Source: Dipteris shenzhenensis (taxonomy: Eukaryota; Polypodiophyta; Polypodiopsida; Gleicheniales). Taken from it: a stretch of DNA of 64,000 nt. Both the position numbers and the translations under genes were made by a program. The stretch is taken from NCBI GenBank assembly GCA_047967505.1, contig CM106541.1, one strand, 5' to 3'. Below, one piece after another: positions 53,552 to 64,000 of this stretch (its first letter is position 1; the number at the start of each line of letters is the position of its first letter). The notes below the pieces were generated by a model. That model was not told where the DNA came from. It did not search any database and saw nothing but the letters and a program-made list of their open reading frames with translations.

Positions 53552-54054
53552 GAGCAAACAATTCATTCCTAGATAGTCGCTAAGGTTGTGACTATGTTAT
53601 TGCATACATTAGGGGAGATATGGGGTCTCAAAAGGGCCTCCAATTAGTATTTCCTAATTTCAAGGGATTAGAGAGAGATTTGAGGTGTACCAATGAGAGT
53701 GCTAGAAGGTGTGGGGCAATGGTATGTTGAGGTGGAGGGTGGGTAGGCCTGCAAAAAGACCCTATTGGTTACTCCCCTTACACTAGGGACCACCCAAACC
53801 ATCCCCCCCTTCTTAACCCATGTTTGACCCTCCTTCCAAGTGAACCTCCCCCACATGAGCCCAAATCTACCTTCAATGACATGGTAGGCCCCTTGTGGTG
53901 GATTTTTCTTCTCCCCTCCCTCTTTCTACGGCCTCTTCCCCCCACTGTTCTGGTCCCAGCCTGCCAATTCCCTCCATTTTTGAATTGCCTCCCATGCATT
54001 TGCCCTCTTCCCCCTCTTTCTCTGCTCCCTCCTGCTTTGGCCTGCTTGCTGCAG

Positions 54055-54114
<60 letters not shown>

Positions 54115-54368
54115 GTTGTGTACCTCCCCCCCCTCGCTCCCCCTCTCTCTCTCTTCCTCTCCCCTCTCTCTCTTTTGTGCCATTGCTCTGTCCTTCTCAT
54201 CTCCCTCTTTTGTGCCTCTGTTAGATCTCCTCTATCCCTTTCCTTCTCCCTCTCCAGTGCCTTTGTTGCTGCTGCTCTGTCCCTCTCCCTCTCCCTATTT
54301 TGGGCCTCTGTTGGAGCTGCATTGCCCTGTGTAGGAGTCCCATTATTGCTGTTGCAACCGTTTCATGC
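53552..54368. repeat. Pyrimidine-rich region with (TC)24
   Basis: 53830-54330 is strongly C/T-rich on the plus strand. A pure (TC)n run spans about 54059-54107. Open frames here are low-complexity (Ser/Leu/Pro) and not taken as genes. Confidence 0.8.
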
Positions 54369-54806
54369 ATGGTGAGGAGCAACGCTATAAGACCATGCAA
54401 TGTTGTGACCTCTTGTGTCTTCCGGAACACCAGAAATGCATTGGACGAGTGGATCCCTTGCACCTACAGCTTAAATGATTGGATAGTGATGAAAAAATTG
54501 GCCAAAGGTCCACATAAGAGAGGTGATATCTTGCATGAGTGGAAGGGGCGCATCTTGAAGTTCAAGTTTGGGAAGAAAGGATGGCTCATAAAAGTGCAAC
54601 ATGTTTACATGGGAAAAGATATGTGGCTTCATCTATCATTCAATCAATCTAGGATACCATCACACTGTGATCCTTTCTATCTATGTACCTTTTTCACCTA
54701 TAAGTGTAATGAGTCCATTTGGATATTTTTTGTTTTGTTTCTAAGAGCTCTTATTCATGGTGGCAGATGTTTTCCCTTCGAACTTCGAGGAGTGGGAACT
54801 GGTTGA
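54369..54806 (+). CDS. Hypothetical open frame, 145 codons
   Basis: ATG at 54369 to TGA at 54804-54806. The protein is mixed in composition (VVTSCVFRNTRNALDEWIPC, then HKRGDILHEWKGRILKFKFG) and has a hydrophobic stretch near its end (WIFFVLFLRALI). No family recognised, no promoter evident, and no related copy in the window. It could be a chance frame next to the pyrimidine tract. Confidence 0.25.
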   Translation: MVRSNAIRPCNVVTSCVFRNTRNALDEWIPCTYSLNDWIVMKKLAKGPHKRGDILHEWKGRILKFKFGKKGWLIKVQHVYMGKDMWLHLSFNQSRIPSHCDPFYLCTFFTYKCNESIWIFFVLFLRALIHGGRCFPFELRGVGTG

Positions 54807-54993
54807 ATTCCATGTTTTGTAAGTACCTTCTTTTCCTATCCTTCAATCCCAAAGGTGTTTCTTTTATCTTTTGCACTCGTTCTTCTGCCTTCTCTCGTTC
54901 CTTATCTACGGCTCATTAAACTTGATTGTATATAGATCTTTCCAAGCCTGTTTTTGACTCATCAAGCTTACAAAGTGACTCTTCTAATTTATG

Positions 54994-55197
54994 TCACTCT
55001 AAGTCTAATGCATTTTGCTCCAAGTCTAATTCTTTGGCTTTATCATGAAGATCTTGCATAGAGTTATGCATTGCAACAATGGTGCTATTTCCTAAATGTG
55101 CTAGCATCTCTGCTTGGGCTCTACGCATCTCGCTTGCTTGCATAGCCATTGGCTGAGCATTGATTGCAATAACCAAGCAACCCCGCATGTCCATTTC
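54994..55197 (-). pseudogene. Short helical open frame
   Basis: ATG at about 55197: MDMRGCLVIAINAQPMAMQA, then EMRRAQAEMLAHLGN and LHDKAKELDLEQNALDLE. Heptad-like hydrophobic spacing suggests a coiled coil. It abuts a (GA)25 microsatellite on its 5' side. Unrecognised. Confidence 0.3.
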
Positions 55198-55206
55198 CAA
55201 CAAACC

Positions 55207-55207
<1 letters not shown>

Positions 55208-55259
<52 letters not shown>

Positions 55260-56230
55260 GGAGAATTTCTAGGGAAAAGAGAGTAGAGAGGGGAAATTAT
55301 GTCTAAGTTATAGTGTAGTTGCAAGTAGTGGAGAAAGAATTTTTCGAAATCAGAATTCATAATTTCACTTCTAAAACCAGTTTCATCACTAAGGCTACCT
55401 TTCAAGCAAGTCAATAACTATGGATAGAAGCATATTATAAGGAACCATCGCAATAACCATCACTTATAAGTGTCTATATAAACAACGATATGGTAATATA
55501 GTGACATTTATATAGAAAATTATTTTGACTCTATTCACGTGCACAAAATCTGAGGTTTGGGAGCTCTAGGGAGCTTCGGGGAAGGTGGGAGAAGGGTCGG
55601 GAGGCTTTGGGGGAGCTCCGCGTGGCCACATAGCAAACAATACAAAGAGTAGCCAATAAAAGGCGACACCATCATGCCCAACTCGTGTGCGCCATGTGTC
55701 AATGTTCGATCAGCCCTGTTCGATCAGCCCCTACATTTTGGCTAGCTACAACAAGCTCACGTGCACGCACCATGTGTCAATGCAAGGTTCGCCCATGGTT
55801 TGACTAGCATGCACAACAAGTATGATGCTCAGCGCACAGTCAATCTGCAGACTACAGCAGTCAATCTGAACATCACAGTTCTTGCATCCCCACATCTTGC
55901 TATCGTCTCAGTAGATTGCATCAGTCTGACAAGCTGATAACATGGACACACACACACACACACACACAAAGTATAATATAAACTATTATTTATATATATT
56001 TATATTTATATATTTATATATATATATATTTTTATTTATTTATTTATTTATTTATTTATAAATAATATATTATAGAATTTTATGTATATATATATATATA
56101 AAAAGAGAGAGAGAGAGAGAGAGAGAAATTATATATAAGATATTTATTATACGTTAGTAATATCTATTAAATAATATATTTTATTTATATTTATATTTAT
56201 ATTATATATGTTATATACACTATAGTATAC

Positions 56231-56299
<69 letters not shown>

Positions 56300-56394
56300 G
56301 GGGGGGGGAGGGAGGGAGAGTTCATATTGATGTTTACTATAATTTAACATTTCGTGTTTATGTGTGTGTGGGGGGGGGGAGGAGGAGAGGGGAA

Positions 56395-56426
<32 letters not shown>

Positions 56427-56460
56427 GGGGGGGAGAAGGGGGGGAAGGGAGGGGGGGGGA
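55208..56460. repeat. Microsatellite cluster
   Basis: (GA)25 at 55208-55257; (CA)10 at about 55949-55969; AT-rich with (TTTA)n at about 56033-56062; (TA)n at about 56086-56100; (GA)n at 56104-56127; (TA)17 at about 56232-56265 running straight into (GA)13 to 56291; G-rich runs at 56298-56320 and 56371-56380; (GA)n at about 56394-56416 followed by an 18-19 G run to about 56434. 55260-55940 between arrays has no recognised gene. Confidence 0.9.
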
Positions 56461-57357
56461 GATCTAGAAGGCAGGAAGCACGTGTAGGAATAGATAGGGG
56501 CCACACACACAAATACACACCCATTCCAAATACAAGAGAGGGATGAGAGTCTTGTGAAAAGGGATACTCTACTCTTTAGGGCAAGAAAGCTCTTCAAGAT
56601 TACCTAATGGATAGTGCTATATTTGCCTTGTGGAACAAGACAAAGAAAAACAATGTTCTCTAACCAGCTTTAGGATTTCCAAGATACAATTCCAAATGGA
56701 CTCTTAGCCACAAACTACATTTCTCATGTCCAAGTAGACATCATCGTAAAGGCAAAGGAATATAGGGTTGTTACAATCATGTTACTTACACACCCTTCTC
56801 ATGAGCTGAACTATTGCTTGTTGTACTTTTGAAATATCTCAAGATCAATTGTGATAAAGCCAAAGCTCTTTTGCTAAAAGAACCTTTTTGCCCAAGTCCC
56901 CAAGCACTAGTTGGCCAAAATGCCAAGGCCATAAATTGATGCATGCATAGAATACAATATATTGGTTGGATTGCAACATATTTACATAACTCCTTTTGCA
57001 TAGGGCACCATTTTAATTGAAAGTGCAAATATATAGTCTCCCATGCCAAAACACAAATGTGATTGTAATGTACTCCAAACCTTTAGTACCACAAGGGGCT
57101 AAAGGGGTTAAATATCGTGATGAAGTGTTGTGTCTTAGGAATGATGTAGCGCCTCTAAAGAATCCAACTATCAAGCACTAGAAATGTTGTGGAAAACGAA
57201 AGAAAAGAAGCACAAGGCTAAAAAAGCATTGTAGAGCCAACAATGGCACTATGATCCAAACAAGGTACCTTATAGACTAGGAGATGAAGAACTTTAGTGT
57301 CAACCACACAAATGCATAGTGCATAGAAAAGACTCAGATTATGAATTTGTTGCTATA
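56461..57357. other. Unassigned sequence
   Basis: No gene or repeat recognised. Confidence 0.4.
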
Positions 57358-57620
57358 AAGATGCACTATTGATGCAAGTAGTCATTCCTTACAAGTATGC
57401 TACAAATATGAATGGTTCATTTCCTTTCTATTCCAGTTGCATTTTTCAAGAAAACAAAAGCATAGGTAATCTACATATAGCCTCAACTTGCGGTAAAGAT
57501 GCACTTTGTATTAATACAAGTAGTCATATAACTTGCTTGCAAGTATGCTACGAATATGAATGGTTCGTTTCCTTTCTACTTGAATTGCATATTCCAAGAA
57601 AACAAAAGCATAGGTAATCT
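57358..57620. repeat. Direct duplication, about 137-bp period
   Basis: Two copies share AAGATGCACT, AAGTAGTCAT, CAAGTATGCTAC.AATATGAA and CAAGAAAACAAAAGCATAGG. Copies lie at about 57358-57478 and 57495-57618. Confidence 0.85.
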
Positions 57621-58199
57621 AAGCATGGCCAAGCTTATGAAACCCTATTTTAAGCAACAACACCTTTTCACATAAGGTGGTCACCAAGTGGCGAAGTGTC
57701 AACGGTTGGAAAATAGTACAGAGAGGTTCTATATAATACCTACGAATGTAGCACATCCAAGGAGAAAGGCGCCTGAGTAGGAGCTCATTCCTAAGCAATT
57801 GTCTATCGAGGACCTTACATCTTTCACACTATGAAATTAAGAGTTCAAATTAACTTAGCAAGCACACTCTAACTTCGGGGAAATGAGCACAATTAACCAC
57901 CATGAAGATGGCAGTTTTGAGTTTGTAACTTCATCTCAAGAAATGGGACTAAGAAGCTTCTCATAATGTCATGCAAAAACTTGCTACACCTAATTTCCTT
58001 TAATCTTTAACCTATTAACCACGGACACCCAAAAAAAAAGAAAAGAGAACACATGGCAACTTGGAAGAGAAGAGGCTGCCACGTGTCACAAAGGTGCTCT
58101 TGGATGGAGGCTTGGAGAGGGGAGGAGGTGGAAAGACAAGAGACAAGCTTTGGGAAGAAGGTGGAAAGACGAGAGAGCTTTAGGGACACGGAGGAGATT

Positions 58200-58345
58200 A
58201 AAGATCAATAGAATGGAGGAGATGGAAGGTCACCTTTGAGAGAAAGGAGGAGATGGAAGGACTCAGAGGAGATGGAAGGTCACCTTCGAGAGGAAGGAGG
58301 AGATGGAAGATTAATGGAATGAAAAAAGGAGATGGAAGGTCCCAA
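58200..58345. repeat. Purine-rich short tandem repeats (GGAGGAGATGGAAGGTCACCTT)
   Basis: Repeats of GGAGATGGAAGGTCACCTT then GAGAG.AAGGAGGAGATGGAAG at about 58207-58258 and 58266-58312, with a further partial copy at 58327-58340. Confidence 0.75.
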
Positions 58346-58817
58346 AGCCATGGGTTAAGACTTAAAAATTTTTCAAAATCCAATCCAAGTATGCAAGGTG
58401 AACTGATTAGCAATTTAAGAATCAAAGATCCACCTTCAGATGGAGAGTGGTTAAGGATGGTCATGTATCTTTACCCGTGCAAAGCACAGGTTCAATACTC
58501 GTAGAGTCTATATTCTCATTCCTCTCAAATTTTGCAAACTAGCACAAACATCTCTTAAAGGACTTATAGAAAAGGTGATACATGCAAAGCTTTCAATTCT
58601 ACATCAACCAAATTAGTGCCCATCTAGCATATAAAAAATATGGCCCACCCTCAATTAATCGGACTATCAATAAAAAGTATCCTTATTCCATTACAAAGTC
58701 ATCAACTAGCCTAAAGGAATTATGACATGGTGGGAAATTGAAAACATGGAAAAACCACCATTTCTAGACTTTCCTATGATGAGGACATCTTTGCACGCCA
58801 TGAGGAGGTCCTCACCG

Positions 58818-58914
58818 TTTTTCCACCATTACACCAAGGTCAAATGTTGGGGGGAAAGGTGAGAAGTTTTCCCACTATTACACCAAGGTCAAATGCTGGG
58901 GGGAAAGGTGAGAA
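58818..58914. repeat. Tandem 50-bp duplication
   Basis: ATTACACCAAGGTCAAATG then TTGGGGGGAAAGGTGAGAA occurs twice in direct succession with two or three transitions. Confidence 0.9.
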
Positions 58915-61202
58915 ATTACAACTTGCCACATCGGATGAATTCCCCACCAAATTCCTTAAAAACCCCTTTCGGCATATGGAAAATACAATTTCCCACAAAT
59001 CCCTTCCCGTGTCATAAGGCCTTAAGGTCGCCATCAATTTATCATATCAAGAATTACCACCTTCACATTGAGAGTTTGCACATGGGATGGGCTTGGGGTT
59101 GGACTTTTTGGTTGAAAAGTTCGTAGCAAATGGCTTCTCCCAAGAAAATCCTCCCTTAATTCATAATTCTTGGCTCGATCACTTTTGAACAATTTGTGGA
59201 TCTGAAATGAAATCAGATTATATCCTGTATATATGGTCAATGATGGTTGTCTGTCTTCATGAACTCTTCAAAGGTGAGATACCTTTTGCAGATCAAAGCA
59301 ACCATGCATTTAATCCTGCCAAAAAATTATGCTCTTGCATCTCAGCGTTCAATGAGCATTGAGGATTGCAACTTTCATGCCATTGAAGCTCAGGTCAAAT
59401 CTTAGACTTGAGGGCATCCTATTTTGCATGGAAAGGCATCACTACCAACAGCCCCTATGATGAGCACAATTGTGCCAATCTTCACCAGTATTTGTCGTCT
59501 GCCTCAATGAAATGCAGAACATAATACTTACTAAACACCGGGGGCCGGGGGCAGAAGCATTGTCTCTACTGAATAAACAGTGTTCACAGACAAAAAAACA
59601 GGGGTAATTTTAGACATCAAGTAAAGTGTTGCACAGGCAGGAGTCACACATCATGCTCAATAAATGGAGGGAGGAAATCATGATACGTGTTCAACAAAAA
59701 TCGACAACCTTTCCTACCGATGTTATGGTCCCACGAACTTATTATCCATGTTTCTCTGAGGTATTTGCATAAGGAGACCTACCACGAACGTCGTAGCCCC
59801 AACAGTAGGGTGAGATTTTCATATAATGAGATTCTCGACCACTTCAACCAACATCATAGTCCTACGGAAACTACAGATTTGTTGGACCGTCCTCTGCGTC
59901 GTCTACTCTCCTAGCCCCCATAAAACAGCTATTCGAGTAGAATATTAACAGCCACATCGAGAATTTATCAGAAGAAGTGAATGTGAACGCCCCACTCTCG
60001 TAGGCCCTCGAGGACGAAGGAAACATTCAATGAGAAGGTAGCTAAGCCTTCAGCAGCTGACACATGAAAGTAAAAGACTCGATGTTCGGTAAAAGTTTGG
60101 AAAATTTTTGGGACGGGTCTATAGAAGCACAGATTATACAAGCGCTTCTCAGTCCATTAGAAGGTACAAGAAGATGCAGACTGCAATCAACCTCTATGTT
60201 TTAAAGGGGCAGCAGCAAGATCGTCCATACATCTACTAAAGCACATTCAGAGTTCAAAGCAATTTCATCAAAAGAAAGGTGACATAGGCTTTAGAAGCTT
60301 CCCTCCGAGTGCCACCAAAATATAACCTTCCACTTCTGTTTCAAAAACTGCGGCAGTGGTGTCGCATTGTTCCGTGAGCGTTAAAAAGGCAACGCTCTGT
60401 TCCTCAACGTATGAGATTATACCTACAGAACGTTTCTAAATGCCAAAGGGAGGTTGCAGACAACCAGCAAAATTTCATTGCCGACGATTGGACTTCAATC
60501 AAAGGACAAAATACTTTTGCCAAATGCAATAAGATGTACACTTTGTTCAAAACTGATGGGACCTGAGGTAGGCATCAGAGCGCAAGTGATTGTTCACGAG
60601 CCGAGTGAGGCTTCGCATAATACCATCGAGATAACTCATCATGTGCCAGAATGAATGAGCAAAATGCTGCACAAGCATGAAAGATTTTCCGATGCAAAAG
60701 CCATCAATGCTACAAGAGTAAGCAACCCAGACGGGAATTCATACAAGATCAGCACTCCTCATCAGATCGACAACAAAAATTCATCCGTTTGTGAAAGAAG
60801 ATGATGAAGAAGAAGAAGAAGAAGAAGAAGAACAGGAACTTCCTCAACACTCTGAAAGCATGCCTTGTAATTCTAAGGGAGCCCCCCAAAAAACCCTAAC
60901 ACCTGCATTCTTTTGCCCTCTCCTTACCCTAACGCTCCCGTTAGCCCTAATCACATGGTCGGAAACGGTTTTTGGCGTGCCATATGTGGAGGCTAGAGTG
61001 AAGTCGCTGGTGGGCAGTACGAGTTTCGTGCCGCGTGGAGCCCACAGTTGCCCACCACTTGCGCTGCGTGGAGCCCCAGATTGTTGCTGCCACTTGCATT
61101 TCAGGCTCCTCCACATGTCATCCTCTCACTAGGTTGTGGTAGTTGTGTGGTGGCCGGATTTCATGCATGCCACTGTCACCATGCAATGCATTTTGCTTTG
61201 CA
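58915..61202. other. Unassigned, less repetitive DNA with (GAA)n
   Basis: About 2.3 kb with no retroelement domain found. Base composition is more even than in the flanks. A plus-strand frame at 59687-59914 (75 codons, GTG start, ATG about 11 codons in) and another at 60791-61132 (113 codons, GTG start, poly-Glu from a GAA/GAG run at about 60800-60835) are open but unrecognised. It may be low-copy host DNA or the 3' end of G2. Confidence 0.4.
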
Positions 61203-61863
61203 TTATCCTCCCTTCACGTTGTGAGGCTCCTCGTTCGCTGCTTCAACACTGAAAGCTTTTCTTTGTCTCACTGGCAACAATCTAACGAAGCTGCTTGCCC
61301 GGCTTAAGAACTCGGTCACGTTGATCGACAGGTAAGTGTTTGTCTCATCGCGGTCCTGTGGCGACATGCAAGTTTCATTGTTGTAGGCTATTATTCCCCG
61401 ATCTATCATGAAAATGCCTGCATCAGGAAGTTCATCTAGTATACCTATTGGAGCTTCCCCTGATAGCAACCTACTCAAGTAATTAGCAATGGCATGTTGC
61501 TTTCCAAGCCTATGCACAATGCTATAGTCAAACTCTTGCAACAAGAGCATCTATCTGGCCAATCTTCCTGTTAATTACAGTTTATTCACTAAGTAAATGA
61601 GACATGAAAATTCACTTTGTTGCCCAATAAATAATGCTGAAATTGTGCAATGCATAGATCATTCGAAGTGCTTCCCTCTCTGTGAGTGCATAGTTCTTTT
61701 CATTCTTTGTTAAGATTATGTTGACATAGTAAACTGGTTTGAACCACTTAGGTGTTTTTTGCTGCATAAGCACTACACCTACTTCTACATTAGAAGCATC
61801 AACAAAAACCTCAAATGGAAGAGTCCAGTCAGGGGGTTGTAGTATAGGTGCTATCATCAACAT
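61203..61863 (-). pseudogene. pol: G2 RNase H and connecting region
   Basis: 61612-61863 gives PPDWTLPFEVFVDASNVEVG, GVVLMQQ and KNYALTEREALRMIYAL: the RNase H Asp (VDAS) and Glu (TERE) are present. 61203-61550 continues EFDYSIVHRLGKQHAIANYL and SRLLSGEAP, the gypsy RNase H end (usual KH.VADALSR). A stop near 61551 and a shift near 61610 split it. Confidence 0.83.
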
Positions 61864-62021
61864 TTTCTTCAGGATATTAAAAGCATATTGCTATGCATCA
61901 CCCCAGATGTATGGCTCAGTTTCCCATGTGAGTTTTGTGAGAGGATAGCATATGTCAGTAAGGTATCTAAGAAATATGCAGTGCCATCCATTTAATTTGG
62001 CCTATAAATCTTTGAAGCTGC

Positions 62022-62696
62022 TTAATGTTTTTGGGTGGTTTGGCATGTCACTTTGTTTGGATCTATTTCCATTCCATCTTGTGAGATAATGTACCCTAGG
62101 AGAATTCCTCGACTCATAGCAAATGCACATTTGGCTTGGTTTAAGCTTAGACTAGCCATTCTACACTTGGCAAAACATAAACTCAAGTGTTGTAGATGTT
62201 CCACTCTTTTCCCAACAAATACTAAAAAATCATCAAGGAAGACTTTCATAAAAGATGTAAGATACTCAGCAAATACCCCCTGGATGTACTTTTGAAAGGT
62301 TGGCGAAGCATTCTTAAGACCAAATGTCATGACATTAGAAGCAAATACTCCCCATTCAGTGACAAATGATGTTTTGTCTTTATCCTTACGTGCCATTCTT
62401 ATCTGGTTGTAGCCATTGAAACCATCAAGAAAACTATAGATTTCATGACCTGCTACAACATCTAGTAAGGAATCACAAAATGGTAGAGGAAAAGGGTCAG
62501 TAATGGTGGCAGCATTGAGCTTTCTGTAGTCCACACATATTCTGAGTTTTCCATTATTTTTGGGCACAATGTCAATAGGTGAAAGCCATGTAACATGGGT
62601 GAGAGGATATATAAAACCAACTCTCAACAACTTAGCAATTTCTTCTTTGACTTGTTTTGCATAGTTGGGATTCATTATGTATCTTCCTTGCACCAC
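62022..62696 (-). pseudogene. pol: G2 reverse transcriptase
   Basis: 224 codons open: IAKLLRVGFIYPLTHVTWLS, PIDIVPKNNGKLRICVDYRK, LNAATITDPFPLPFCDSLLD, GFNGYNQIRMARKDKDKTSF, FGLKNASPTFQKYI, and FLDDFLVF with both catalytic Asp at 62229-62240. It reads through to KCAFAMSRGILLGYIIS. RT looks intact from palm to thumb; the frame then shifts. Such long sequence with no stop suggests a younger element than G1. Confidence 0.9.
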
Positions 62697-63290
62697 TAGT
62701 ACAGCATCTTGCTTTAAGTTAATCCTGTGTTGACAGAACTTAGGGTCTTATATCAGTATAATGCCAAGCAAAGACGTCTTTATACTCTATCAATAAGTCT
62801 TTTAATGCCATTTTAAAAGGTGGAGGAAGACTTGTACTTACCAAAATTATCTTGGGATTGTCACGGTCTCCAAGGTTCATCTCTTCCAAGTCATCCTATC
62901 GGACTCTAGCACTCTTTTGCATATGCTCCTCAAATTGAGTTTCAGTTTCTAGGATGGCCTATGCAACTGATTTCGAATGGTTGTCTTGTCGAGTGTCCTC
63001 TGTGTGGGCATGATTGTCACTTGTCATATTGTGGTTGATAGAATCTTCCTCCGATTGTTTTTTGACCGTGTTCTATTTCACCGTGGTGGGATGTAGGTCG
63101 GGCAATGGTGTTTGTTGATTTGAGCATGTATACTGATCAATAATTTTGATCACATCAATTTCAAATATGGGGAAAACAGCAGGATTTCTCCTAAGGAAAT
63201 TCTCCTCCTCATCTTCCTCAAATTCATCTATCATGTTGATGCCCTCTGCCTGTAGTGTTTTGGGAAGCTTCTCTTTGAAAAAAAAAGATT

Positions 63291-63843
63291 TTAAACTTCT
63301 TTTTTCCTTTTTTGATCGTTATCCTTTCGGATCCCTAGTCTTGTTTTACTTTGGCATCTCTCAACCATGGCCTCCCCATAACATGGAATAGGCACAATCT
63401 CTTTCCTCCATTCTATGAGTACTACAAATGTGACTGTAAAGGATAGTCCCATAATGGTAATTTCATGTCCTCTTAGTATTTGAAGAGGTTGTATTCTTCT
63501 TTGGTCAGCCATTCTGACTTGAAATGGTGCTAGTGCAAGTTCATTGTTTGCAACAAAATTTCTTAAATAGATCCTCAAAGAGGATGTTCACCCCTGATCC
63601 TCCATCTACCAATAATTCTGGTATCCTTTGCCTTTTATAATCCACATCTATGAGTGAGACTTGATAATCCACATCTTCAATGCTGGATGTGTAAATGTCA
63701 GGTGTTTTCTCTTCATCATCACTCTGTGGATGATTTTTTGTTTGAGGAACGTCGGTAAAATGCAAATTCCGACATAATTGTTTCTTGAATGCTGGAACAA
63801 GATTCGGAAGTTGATCCAATGTTATCTGAACTTTGGAATCCAA
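63291..63843 (-). pseudogene. pol: G2 aspartic protease region
   Basis: 63541-63843 reads LLVDGGSGVNILFEDL, the DGGSG-type active site at about 63585-63609. 63291-63578 continues LRGHEITIMGLSFTVTFVVL and IPCYGEAMVERCQSKTRLGI, where family members have LLGRPWL. A frameshift near 63560 separates them. DGGSGVN-type sites are typical of some plant gypsy lineages with large gag-pol regions. Confidence 0.75.
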
Positions 63844-64000
63844 AAGCTCTTTAAAGAAGAGTGTGGGGTATTCATGTTCATATTTGGCCTTTTCCTATAT
63901 CTGACTTCTATTCTTCAATGTGGTGTCTGCAATTGGAACAGCTTGCTCCTCTTTGATTTTCGTCCGCTTGACCCTATCACCACCACTATTTTTCTGTTCT

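Larger units (their letters stand above)
61203..64000 (-). mobile_element. Ty3/gypsy element G2, partial
   Basis: Minus strand, from right: protease (63541-63843), RT (62022-62696), RNase H (61203-61863). Neither LTR, gag nor integrase is within view; the left end near 61203 may be a truncation. Its protease and RT are clearly different from G1, so it belongs to another lineage. The window ends inside gag-pol. Confidence 0.85.

Noticed and set aside
53824-54375. Long plus-strand frame of Pro/Leu/Ser residues
   Set aside because: It is the translation of a C/T-rich tract and (TC)n microsatellite; several overlapping frames on both strands are open for the same reason.
56147-56597. Minus-strand frames rich in Pro and Ser
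   Set aside because: They come from G-runs and GA repeats on the plus strand and have no ordinary protein composition.
60844-61116. Minus-strand 90-codon frame
   Set aside because: Opposite to another open frame in a GC-richer stretch; no recognised domain and no start context that decides in its favour.

Overview
This is plant nuclear DNA from a large, repeat-rich genome. There is no bacterial-type operon, rRNA or tRNA gene, or CRISPR array. Nearly everything recognisable is retroelement: Ty1/copia, Ty3/gypsy, one L1-type LINE and a possible SINE. Initiator-Met-tRNA primer sites of the kind common in plant LTR elements support a land plant; I cannot tell gymnosperm, fern and angiosperm apart. 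No intact host gene was recognised, and every retroelement coding region carries stops or frameshifts, so all are called pseudogenes.

Layout. 1-136: minus-strand fragment of copia family C. 131-4401: 5'-truncated copia element B1 (+) with a 3' LTR. 4625-5300: decayed gypsy integrase (+). 5965-6753: 3' end of a family C copia (+). 6760-7078: minisatellite. 7084-15176: full-length copia A1 (+) with 5-bp target-site duplications (TSDs), itself carrying a 2.67 kb insertion (10729-13402) bounded by 11-bp direct repeats. 15758-21437: copia A2 (-), truncated at its 3' end and interrupted by a piece of another LTR element (18424-about 19513). 21840-23030: decayed gag-like sequence. 23600-25500: hairpin repeats, an LTR-like promoter region, a 3 x 77 bp array, a SINE-like unit and a short open frame. 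25560-29145: 5'-truncated LINE (-). 29146-45621: gypsy element G1 (-), whose gag was hit twice by family A copia elements, A3 (-, 32338-37827) and A4 (+, 38021-43499). 46981-52943: full-length, fairly young copia C1 (-) with short LTRs and a perfect TSD. 53300-61200: gag fragment, dense microsatellites, small duplications and unassigned DNA. 61203-64000: part of a second, very different gypsy element G2 (-), running off the window.

How the parts relate. Order of events can be read from the nesting: G1 first, then A3 and A4 into its gag; A1 first, then the 2.67 kb insert. Family A has four copies here. A3 and A4 lie head to head 193 bp apart, an arrangement that could give long double-stranded RNA or a large cruciform; A1 and A2 lie tail to tail. 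Premature stops are largely TAG or TGA where CAG, TGG or CGA is expected, and LTR differences are mainly transitions, as expected after cytosine methylation and deamination of silenced elements.

I did not find a convincing new biological system. The best leads are the A3/A4 inverted pair, a stop codon shared by all four family A copies, a CpG-rich foldback array of 12-bp units (10822-11098), and three hairpins near 23.6-23.9 kb whose inner stems differ but remain paired.
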